A stretch of DNA of 10,745 nucleotides, taken from positions 1 through 10,745 of the forward strand of contig CALDMJ010000108.1 of assembly GCA_937914725.1 (NCBI GenBank). The letters run 5' to 3'. The position numbers and the translations under genes are program-made. Shown in pieces: positions 1 through 5,189 of the stretch. The notes beneath the pieces were generated by a model. That model did no database searches, was not told where the DNA came from, and saw nothing but the letters and a program-made list of their open reading frames with translations. The stretch is from an uncultured Clostridia bacterium (GTDB lineage: Bacteria; Bacillota; Clostridia; Christensenellales; UBA1242). Position 1 is the first letter of the stretch, and each line of letters opens with the position of its first letter.

Positions 1-37
1 ATCATTTACGAAAAGATTATTGAAGATTTGCTTGATT

Positions 38-43
38 AGGAGG
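38..43 (+). promoter_or_regulatory. Ribosome binding site deciding the TSCPD gene start
   Basis: AGGAGG lies 6 bases before the ATG at 50. The frame stays open upstream to a TTG at 20, but that TTG has no Shine-Dalgarno site and this AGGAGG would fall inside the coding sequence, so ATG 50 is preferred. Confidence 0.85.
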
Positions 44-49
44 AAATAT

Positions 50-427
50 ATGAATAAAAACGAAAGAATCTCTACTACTAAACCACAATCCTACTACAAA
101 CCACAAGGAATTTGCTTCACGCAATTTGTTATAAACTTTGACACAGACGACAAAGGCGAATTAATTTGCCGAGATTTTAGAACACTCGGAGACGGTTGCA
201 AGGGCGTCATTAATATTTTGAATCATACCATTAATGGTAAGTACGCCAAAGAGGTTTGTAAGGAACTATACGAAATGGGAATTTGCAAAAACAACACTTC
301 TTGTGCTATTGAACTAGCAAAGGCAATTGATGAAGCAGTCTTAGTCAATAGCGGTATTGATATTTCGCAAATGCCAAGTAAGAGAAAACCTCCAATTACC
401 AGTATTTTGCCAAGCGCAAAGAAATGA
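50..427 (+). CDS. Small TSCPD-domain protein (four-cysteine type)
   Basis: This 125-residue protein resembles the stand-alone TSCPD proteins of Firmicutes, whose domain is also found at the C terminus of some class II ribonucleotide reductases. Their biochemical role is unknown; cysteine-based metal binding is the usual guess. The body (about residues 15-97) shows the family pattern: KPQGIC with Cys22, GDGC with Cys50, then GIC with Cys79 and TSC with Cys85, followed by an ELAKAI helix. The usual TSCPDQLA is here TSCAIELA, so it is a divergent member. Two further cysteines (40, 70) are not part of the pattern. The tail, from about residue 98, is rich in Lys and Pro and probably disordered. 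Start ATG 50 is set by the AGGAGG at 38. It is convergent with the binding-protein gene and shares its terminator. Family call fairly sure, function not. Confidence 0.75.
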   Translation: MNKNERISTTKPQSYYKPQGICFTQFVINFDTDDKGELICRDFRTLGDGCKGVINILNHTINGKYAKEVCKELYEMGICKNNTSCAIELAKAIDEAVLVNSGIDISQMPSKRKPPITSILPSAKK

Positions 428-476
428 TGTACAAAGTGCCATTCTTTGCACCAAAATAAATAATAACGAAGAATAG

Positions 477-516
477 AAAAAGCAAGTTACTTTTGAACTT
501 ATAACTTGCTTTTTTT
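477..516. terminator. Bidirectional intrinsic terminator
   Basis: The perfect 13-bp inverted repeat AAAAAGCAAGTTA (477-489) and TAACTTGCTTTTT (502-514), with a 12-nt loop, is flanked by A-runs on one side and T-runs on the other. It can therefore end both the plus-strand TSCPD transcript and the minus-strand binding-protein transcript, whose stop codon is only 2 bases beyond it. Confidence 0.9.
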
Positions 517-518
517 AA

Positions 519-1511
519 TTATGCTGCTAATTTTGCTACCACTTTATTTGCGATTGTGTTGTCAACAACTTTGCTGAATGCAACATTTGTTTTCAATTCC
601 CCTGCTGTTCTAATAACATTGCATAGGTTGTTGTACGCAGTTTCTTTCATCGCTGGGCTTTCTACCCACGCGTCGATTAGTTTGTAACTTTCGACTGCGT
701 TTTTAATTGAAACACGTGTGCTTCCAGTAAATGACGGCATCAATGAATCAACCACTGTGTCAATGTCTTGAGTCATTAAGAAATTATAGCCTTTCATAAC
801 TGCAGTTAAGAATTTTTCTGCTTTTTCAGGATTATTATTTAAGAATTTTGATGTCGCCATAAATGCTGTGTATGGCACTTCACCACTTTCTTGCCCGATT
901 GAGGCAACTTTGTAACCCTTTCCTGTTGAAATATAGTCACTTGCAGTTGGTTCAAACATCGTGCAATAGTCACCTTGCCCGTTTTCAAAGGCGCTGACCA
1001 TCATATCAAACGCAATATCCAAATTTAACGTCATTTTGTCGCGAATGTTTTGTTGCTTTAAGACATATTCAAGTGTCATTGCAGGCATTCCACCACGACG
1101 ACCACCAAGGATTTCTTTACCTTCAAGGTTTGCCCAAGAAAAGTTTGTTTCCTGTGTGCGTCCGACAAGAATTGTGCCGTCGCGCTTTGTTAATTGTCCA
1201 AAAATTATAGGTTGGTCTTTTGAATTTTGCGCCGCAACATATATTGCAGTTTCAGGACCCAAAAGCGCTATATCCGCTTGCCCAGAAATTAACGCAGTCA
1301 TTGATTTATCAGAACCGCCACCATTTGTGAGTTCGATTTTCAATCCTTCGTCTTCAAAGTAGCCATTGTTAATTGCTATATACAGTGGTGCGTAGAATAT
1401 ACTATGCGTTACTTCATTTAAGCGAATTGTTTTATCGCTTTTCCCACCACACCCACTAAAAGCAACAACAACCGCCAGTGCAATTGCCATTAATATATTA
1501 ATAGATTTCAT
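519..1511 (-). CDS. ABC transporter solute-binding lipoprotein, NMT1/SsuA/ThiY-like
   Basis: A 330-residue periplasmic-type binding protein, expected to be lipid-anchored on the outer face of the membrane. The N terminus has a lipoprotein signal: positive start, hydrophobic core about residues 4-18, and lipobox FSGC with Cys21, followed by a GGKSDK linker. The mature part opens with a strand ending in HSIFYAPLYIAINNGYFEDEGL, then a TNGGGSDKSMTALISGQADIALLG region. This is the layout of the NMT1/THI5-like family, which binds thiamin precursors, sulfonates, nitrate or similar small molecules; the ligand cannot be read here. Start ATG 1511 is preceded by GGAGG at 1516-1520. It has its own promoter and terminator, and no permease or ATPase gene lies in the window, so it looks like an orphan component. 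Family secure, substrate unknown. Confidence 0.85.
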   Translation of the reverse strand: MKSINILMAIALAVVVAFSGCGGKSDKTIRLNEVTHSIFYAPLYIAINNGYFEDEGLKIELTNGGGSDKSMTALISGQADIALLGPETAIYVAAQNSKDQPIIFGQLTKRDGTILVGRTQETNFSWANLEGKEILGGRRGGMPAMTLEYVLKQQNIRDKMTLNLDIAFDMMVSAFENGQGDYCTMFEPTASDYISTGKGYKVASIGQESGEVPYTAFMATSKFLNNNPEKAEKFLTAVMKGYNFLMTQDIDTVVDSLMPSFTGSTRVSIKNAVESYKLIDAWVESPAMKETAYNNLCNVIRTAGELKTNVAFSKVVDNTIANKVVAKLAA

Positions 1512-1550
1512 ATTTCCTCCAAAAATTAATACTCAAAAGTATCACACTAA

Positions 1551-1580
1551 ATTATATTCTAAATTGAAAAAATGTGTGAA
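1551..1580 (-). promoter_or_regulatory. Probable sigma-A promoter of the binding-protein gene
   Basis: Reading the minus strand, TTCACA (1580-1575) matches the -35 box at 5 of 6 bases. After an 18-bp spacer, TATAAT (1556-1551) is a perfect -10. The expected start is near 1544, giving a leader of about 33 nt that contains GGAGG. Confidence 0.7.
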
Positions 1581-1602
1581 AACGAATTTCCTTTGAAATT
1601 GT

Positions 1603-1631
1603 TTGTATTTTAGATTAAATTGTGATATACT
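1603..1631 (+). promoter_or_regulatory. Probable sigma-A promoter of pgsA
   Basis: TTGTAT (1603-1608) and TATACT (1626-1631) are 17 bp apart. The -10 is good (5 of 6); the -35 matches only in TTG. The start would be near 1638, giving a leader of about 18 nt with GAGG at 1647-1650. It is divergent from the binding-protein promoter and does not overlap it. Confidence 0.55.
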
Positions 1632-1655
1632 AAGAAAGTTACGAACGAGGAAATA

Positions 1656-2219
1656 ATGAAAATAAATATAGTACCAAACATTTTAAGCCTCTTTAGGCTT
1701 TTGCTTGTTCCTGTTTTTATATGTTGTTTCTTTTGGGTTAATAAGTATGTTGCGCTTGCAATATTTATCCTTGCGTGTTTGACTGATATGCTCGACGGCT
1801 GCATTGCAAGACGCTACAACGCAATTACTGAACTTGGCAAAATTCTCGACCCATTTGCTGACAAATTAATGAAAGCAGGCGCGTTAATTAGTTTGACGAT
1901 TGCAAAACTTATCCCAATTTGGGTCACTGTTACAATGGTCGTTTGTGACCTTGCTATGATTATCAGTGGCTTTTGCATTTATAAAAAACAAATTACAATT
2001 CCAAGTAATTTTTTAGGCAAACTAGGAACTTGTCTTATCAGTCTAGGCGTTGTTTTGAGTTTCTTTACTGATTGGCTTGGAAATGCCAATGTAATGATTA
2101 TTTATATTGGTATTGCTACCGCTATTGTCTCAGGGCTATACTATGTCTATATTTTCTTCACGGAAAAAATCGGCAAAAACAAAACTAATGGTAGTGATGA
2201 TAAAACTGATTTAAATTAA
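1656..2219 (+). CDS. pgsA: CDP-diacylglycerol--glycerol-3-phosphate 3-phosphatidyltransferase
   Basis: An integral membrane enzyme of phospholipid synthesis: CDP-diacylglycerol plus glycerol-3-phosphate gives phosphatidylglycerol phosphate and CMP. The 187 residues contain the full CDP-alcohol phosphotransferase signature DG-x2-AR-x8-G-x3-D-x3-D: Asp44, Asp47, Gly48, Ala51, Arg52, Gly61, Asp65 and Asp69. The four aspartates bind the catalytic metal ions. The N-terminal NILSLFRLLLVPVF stretch is typical of PgsA. Hydrophobic helices follow at about 15-42, 72-90, 92-110, 120-140 and 145-168, and the hydrophilic tail is rich in Lys and Asp. The ATG has GAGG 5 bases upstream. It stands as a single gene with its own promoter. 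A related CDP-alcohol transferase with another acceptor is possible, but length and N-terminal motif favour PgsA. Confidence 0.88.
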   Translation: MKINIVPNILSLFRLLLVPVFICCFFWVNKYVALAIFILACLTDMLDGCIARRYNAITELGKILDPFADKLMKAGALISLTIAKLIPIWVTVTMVVCDLAMIISGFCIYKKQITIPSNFLGKLGTCLISLGVVLSFFTDWLGNANVMIIYIGIATAIVSGLYYVYIFFTEKIGKNKTNGSDDKTDLN

Positions 2220-2252
2220 GAACATTAACTGCGACTAAAATCTTCATTTTTG

Positions 2253-2328
2253 AAAAAACGTTAATTCCCAAAGGAAATTCCCCCTCAAATTCCACTATTA
2301 AATTTATTTGGGCAATTAACACTTTTTG
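2253..2328 (+). terminator. Possible terminator or long imperfect inverted repeat after pgsA
   Basis: GTTAATTCCCAAA (2260-2272) can pair with TTTGGGCAATTAAC (2307-2320) with one bulged C. An A-run outside the left arm faces ACTTTTT outside the right arm. The 34-nt loop is long for an intrinsic terminator but can fold weakly on itself (GGAAATT with AAATTCC). It is the only terminator-like structure between pgsA and the next promoter. The rest of the 169-bp gap is AT-rich and holds the promoter at 2358. Confidence 0.45.
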
Positions 2329-2357
2329 ACAAAATTGAAAAATTAAAGTCAAATATA

Positions 2358-2386
2358 TTGACATTAATGCTGCGTTATGTTATAAT
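2358..2386 (+). promoter_or_regulatory. Fully consensus sigma-A promoter with extended -10
   Basis: TTGACA (2358-2363), an exact 17-bp spacer and TATAAT (2381-2386), plus TG one base before the -10 (2378-2379), make an ideal vegetative promoter. The expected start is about 2392-2394, at the very edge of the GAGGT Shine-Dalgarno site of the following gene. This strength suits a stable RNA, and the tRNA-Glu lies downstream with no other good promoter before it. Confidence 0.88.
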
Positions 2387-2403
2387 ATTTGCGAGGTAAA
2401 AGT

Positions 2404-2640
2404 ATGTTTGGCAGTTTGATTTTAGGAGTTACGCTTGCGCAAAGGTTATCCCTTTGGTATGTGATTTTGGGAATGGTTTTAATTGTTATTGGTATTTCAC
2501 TTTACATTTTGTCGAGAAGGTTTGCCGCAGCAATTCGCAAGAATGATAACATCGAACAAAATGACAAGACTCTTGTCGCAATACGCATCATTGCTATGGT
2601 GATTTTTGTTGTAGGTGTCATTGTGTTTATTTTACCATAG
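2404..2640 (+). CDS. Small two-helix membrane protein of unknown function
   Basis: A 78-residue protein I do not recognise. It has two hydrophobic segments, about residues 17-37 and 57-77, joined by a short charged loop (38-56) with paired arginines at 38-39 and several Lys, Asp and Glu. The chain ends right after the second helix. The loop charge suggests that it faces the cytoplasm with both ends outside, which is inference only. The ATG at 2404 is chosen because GAGGT (2393-2397) sits 6 bases before it; a TTG at 2389 in the same frame lies at or upstream of the predicted transcription start and cannot serve. The gene is read from a perfect promoter and is followed after 31 bp by tRNA-Glu, so it probably shares a primary transcript with the tRNA. 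That it is expressed is likely; its function is open. Confidence 0.65.
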   Translation: MFGSLILGVTLAQRLSLWYVILGMVLIVIGISLYILSRRFAAAIRKNDNIEQNDKTLVAIRIIAMVIFVVGVIVFILP

Positions 2641-2649
2641 GTGATTAGG

Positions 2650-2670
2650 TATGTGAGCTTCGCTTGCATA
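2650..2670 (+). other. Hairpin between the membrane-protein gene and tRNA-Glu
   Basis: TATGTGAG and CTTGCATA pair over 8 bp (two G-U) around a CTTCG loop, ending one base before the tRNA 5' end. No T-run follows, so it is not a terminator. It could be a processing signal or a spacer that shields the tRNA 5' leader; that role is inferred. Confidence 0.5.
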
Positions 2671-2671
2671 T

Positions 2672-2747
2672 GCTCCCATCGTCTAGTGGTCTAGGACGCC
2701 AGCCTCTCACGTTGGCAACACGGGTTCGACCCCCGTTGGGAGTACCA
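2672..2747 (+). tRNA. tRNA-Glu (anticodon CTC)
   Basis: The 76 bases fold as a complete tRNA with encoded CCA (2745-2747) and discriminator A2744. The acceptor stem is GCTCCCA (2672-2678) with TGGGAGT (2737-2743); its first pair is a G-U wobble. The anticodon stem CCAGC/GTTGG (2699-2703, 2711-2715) carries loop CTCTCAC with anticodon CTC at 2706-2708, reading GAG. The T-arm is ACGGG, loop TTCGACC, CCCGT. The D-arm has the GTCTAG...AGGA sequence typical of bacterial tRNA-Glu. It lies downstream of the membrane-protein gene, probably on the same transcript, and a strong terminator follows. Confidence 0.95.
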
Positions 2748-2750
2748 AAT

Positions 2751-2782
2751 AAAACGCGCTTAACTTTTTGCGCGTTTTTTTT
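2751..2782. terminator. Intrinsic terminator after tRNA-Glu, perhaps shared with spoIIIAE
   Basis: AAAACGCGC (2751-2759) and GCGCGTTTT (2770-2778) form a GC-rich stem with a 10-nt loop, followed by a T-run to 2782. On the minus strand the same stem is followed by TTTTATTT, so it may also end the spoIIIA transcript arriving from the right, for which I see no other terminator. Confidence 0.88.
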
Positions 2783-2839
2783 AGTGTTTCTTATTAAACT
2801 TTTTTCAATGTGATTAGCGAAATAAACTATTTTTCCTTA

Positions 2840-4123
2840 TCATTGATAAAAAGCATTTCCCGTGCAAATTATCAATGCTATTGCAATCAAATACATAAAC
2901 GACACACACAAAATAGTTGCTACAAGAAAACCCATATTTTTACCGACAGTGTACACAAAGTCAGTCATTCGCGAATCGGAAATCGGCTCAATAATTGCGG
3001 ATGATAATTTCATCCCTAAACTAAATATTGCTATTTTAACTACAGGGATTATTATTGTTGCGAAAAGCAAAAATAGACCTGCCACTCCCACTGCATTTTT
3101 TATGAGAATAGAACTGGACATTATCAAATTGAAGCCGTCAGATAAATATCCGCCTACTATCGGCACATAGTTTTTGATTGCATATTTTGCAGTTTTGACG
3201 GACACCCCATCGAAACTACCTGCACTTATTCCCTGAATCGTTAAAAATGTAAAAAACAATGTCATAACAGTGCCAATTGTCCACTTGAAAGCACTTTTAA
3301 AAAACGAAATAAATTTATTTAACTTGACTGCGGAGCTTAAATTTCCAACGATAGTAAAAACAAATGTGCAAATAAATAGTGGAAAAACGGCATAATTGAA
3401 TATTTGCATAACGCCCGATACTAACACAGCAACTAGTGGCTGAAAGACACTGACCGAGACTGCACCCCCAAGCCCTGCAAGCAATGTGAGCATTATTGGG
3501 AATACTAATTGCATTTGGGACTGTAGTGACAGTAATAGTTCGCGCGTCATACTTGCAAAACTCAAAACCGATGTAGACAAAATTACAATGATTAAACCAA
3601 AACAAACGAAGTGAACAATATCTGCTATTGATTTATCATTTGATTTGACGCGTAAATTTGATATAAAACTACTAAGAATTGCAATTGCGCAAATTGTAGC
3701 AAGTAGTGGAATGAAACTCAATAATTCATCAAATATTATGTTGAATACTTGTCCTATAAAAGATGTCTCATTTGAAGAAAAATCATTTGCTAAAAGTTTT
3801 TTGATTTTGTCAGCAAATTTGCTAGAGCCAAATATCTTTTGCTGCTCCTCACTCATTTCGTCGAGAATATTTTGAAATCCACTGAAATCTATTCCCTGCA
3901 ATTGTTCATCCACTGTTTCAGTTAATTGTTGCTCTGCCGATTTTTCTGTAGTGTTTAAATCTGCAGCAAAAACATTAAAAACGCATCCAAAATTAACTAG
4001 CAACAAAGTTAATATTGCTATCAATGCAAACAAAATACGCACTTGCTTGCTATTTGACAAGTAAGTTTTTTTGTGATGCACTTTTGCTTTCAAATATGCT
4101 AATTCGTATATGTTTTTGCTCAT
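2840..4123 (-). CDS. spoIIIAE: Stage III sporulation protein AE
   Basis: Multi-pass membrane protein of the SpoIIIA complex, made in the mother cell and placed in the outer forespore membrane as part of the channel that feeds the forespore. At 427 residues it is slightly longer than the B. subtilis protein (about 400). Hydrophobic residues 29-52 ending in VFA-AD look like a signal sequence, preceded by an unusual charged stretch of 28 residues. A hydrophilic segment (about 55-130) is followed by a series of membrane helices. The family hallmark is near residues 300-335: FDGVSVKTAKYAIKN, then YVPIVGGYLSDGFN. The start overlaps the spoIIIAD stop as ATGA (4120-4123), implying coupled translation; there is no alternative Met nearby. 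It is the last gene of the run, because no spoIIIAF, AG or AH follows. Family call is firm. Confidence 0.93.
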   Translation of the reverse strand: MSKNIYELAYLKAKVHHKKTYLSNSKQVRILFALIAILTLLLVNFGCVFNVFAADLNTTEKSAEQQLTETVDEQLQGIDFSGFQNILDEMSEEQQKIFGSSKFADKIKKLLANDFSSNETSFIGQVFNIIFDELLSFIPLLATICAIAILSSFISNLRVKSNDKSIADIVHFVCFGLIIVILSTSVLSFASMTRELLLSLQSQMQLVFPIMLTLLAGLGGAVSVSVFQPLVAVLVSGVMQIFNYAVFPLFICTFVFTIVGNLSSAVKLNKFISFFKSAFKWTIGTVMTLFFTFLTIQGISAGSFDGVSVKTAKYAIKNYVPIVGGYLSDGFNLIMSSSILIKNAVGVAGLFLLFATIIIPVVKIAIFSLGMKLSSAIIEPISDSRMTDFVYTVGKNMGFLVATILCVSFMYLIAIALIICTGNAFYQ

Positions 4124-4503
4124 AACAAACCTGTTATAATATTAATTATTGAAATGAAGATAGGAATGGCAAGAATTAAAATAACAATTTTTCCGCCAAG
4201 CATAATTTTGTCGGCAATCGATGAATTTCCACTATCGGCACATAAACTTGCACTAAATTCAGTAAGATACCCAACACCAATTATTTTCAATAAAACGCTA
4301 AATAGGTCATTACTTACACCTGTTTTTGTGATTATCGTATTAAAGACTGAAAACACATCACTAAGCATATTGATGATTTCAAAAAAAATTAAAAGCGAAC
4401 CTGCAAGTCCCACAAAAACTGCGATTTCTGGTTTTGATTGCTTAACAACAATTACTGATATCGTAGTAACTAGTCCAATGGCAATTATTTTAAAAATTTC
4501 CAT
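4120..4503 (-). CDS. spoIIIAD: Stage III sporulation protein AD
   Basis: A 127-residue membrane protein, close to the usual length of about 130. Helices are at about 1-20, 27-48 and 103-124. The most conserved block, GVGYLTEFSASLC (76-88) followed by a GNSS segment (92-95), is diagnostic of SpoIIIAD. Together with SpoIIIAC and SpoIIIAE it forms the membrane base of the SpoIIIA channel in the outer forespore membrane. It starts 8 bases after the spoIIIAC stop without a clear Shine-Dalgarno site and ends inside the spoIIIAE start, so translation is probably coupled on both sides. Confidence 0.93.
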   Translation of the reverse strand: MEIFKIIAIGLVTTISVIVVKQSKPEIAVFVGLAGSLLIFFEIINMLSDVFSVFNTIITKTGVSNDLFSVLLKIIGVGYLTEFSASLCADSGNSSIADKIMLGGKIVILILAIPIFISIINIITGLL

Positions 4504-4511
4504 ACTTGCGC

Positions 4512-4706
4512 CTATAATGAGAATAATATTTTTACACTTTCAAAAAGTTGACTAATCATATCTATTAACATAAATAATACGATTATGACACCTGCAAGAG
4601 TTGCCAACGTCGCAATTTCGTCTTTCCCCGCATATTTCAAAACTTGATTTACAATCGCAGTAAGTATCCCCACTGCCGCAATTTTGAAAATTATTTCAAT
4701 TCCCAT
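4512..4706 (-). CDS. spoIIIAC: Stage III sporulation protein AC
   Basis: A 64-residue protein with two membrane helices (about 4-24 and 33-56) joined by the conserved NQVLKYAGKDEIATLATLAG turn (residues 20-39), which is the SpoIIIAC signature and is related in sequence to SpoIIIAD. The family is normally 60-70 residues, so it is complete. AGAGGTG at the end of spoIIIAB serves as its ribosome binding site and overlaps the spoIIIAB stop codon. It acts in the SpoIIIA channel of the outer forespore membrane. Confidence 0.93.
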   Translation of the reverse strand: MGIEIIFKIAAVGILTAIVNQVLKYAGKDEIATLATLAGVIIVLFMLIDMISQLFESVKILFSL

Positions 4707-4715
4707 TTTTCACCT

Positions 4716-5189
4716 CTAAAGCAAGCATATTGCAAGCGCAAGTCCAAACAAAAACCCAAGTTTTGTTGTAATTTTGCCAACTTTTTCATAGTCCTCTCTA
4801 CATTTTTTAAGTACAAATTGCACTTGAGTACTGAAATTAGTAAGTCCCGCAATTTGGTTTTCGGAATCACTTTTCCCTAAGTGATTAAAAATATTTGTTA
4901 GTAACTGTTTTTCATCTTTTTTTACTACGATTGAATCAAAATCATTTTTGCCGTCCATAAAATCTATGATTATATTTTTCAAATATTTTGAATCGTTTGT
5001 TGCGGAAAGATAGTTTACCAAAATCTTATTGACACAATCTTTATAAAAATTAATATTGTTAATCAAATAATGTAAAAAATTGTCTAAATTATTATAAAAA
5101 CTAATTCTGTTTTTATAATAATTTTGTATTCCCCACCCTATATAACTGGAGCACGCTATAATAAGGATAGATAAAACCAGATTAATCAT
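4716..5189 (-). CDS. spoIIIAB: Stage III sporulation protein AB
   Basis: A 157-residue protein (B. subtilis about 170) with an N-terminal membrane anchor (about 2-20), a mainly helical cytoplasmic body, and a C-terminal hydrophobic stretch (about 143-157). The conserved LGKSDSENQIAGL block (near 103-115) and the N-terminal SSYIGWGIQNYYKNR identify the family, which has a fold like the GspF/PilC inner-membrane proteins of type II secretion and is thought to partner the SpoIIIAA ATPase. Its ATG follows the spoIIIAA TAG with no gap (TAGATG), pointing to coupled translation. It is nine bases before spoIIIAC. Confidence 0.9.
   Translation of the reverse strand: MINLVLSILIIACSSYIGWGIQNYYKNRISFYNNLDNFLHYLINNINFYKDCVNKILVNYLSATNDSKYLKNIIIDFMDGKNDFDSIVVKKDEKQLLTNIFNHLGKSDSENQIAGLTNFSTQVQFVLKKCREDYEKVGKITTKLGFLFGLALAICLL

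Noticed and set aside
1036..1362. A 108-residue plus-strand frame opposite the binding-protein gene
   Set aside because: It is antisense to a clear lipoprotein gene, with no ribosome site and a composition dictated by the complement.
1512..1655. Riboswitch (for example TPP) controlling the binding-protein gene
   Set aside because: The predicted leader is about 33 nt, too short for a thiamin or similar riboswitch, and no conserved core is visible.
1610..1804. A 64-residue minus-strand frame opposite the start of pgsA
   Set aside because: It covers the pgsA promoter and coding start, and has no promoter or family resemblance of its own.
2650..2670. Terminator between the small membrane-protein gene and the tRNA
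   Set aside because: The hairpin has no T-run after it and touches the tRNA, so it would not end transcription.
2672..2747. tRNA-Glu as an attachment site of an integrated element
   Set aside because: No integrase, no repeat of the tRNA 3' end and no phage or transfer genes are present on either side within the window.
3315..3605. A 96-residue frame on the minus strand inside spoIIIAE
   Set aside because: It lies wholly within a well-supported family gene in another frame and shows no recognisable domain.
4154..4555. A 133-residue plus-strand frame opposite spoIIIAD
   Set aside because: It is the complement of a conserved membrane-protein gene and spans the spoIIIAC/AD junction; no plus-strand signals support it.
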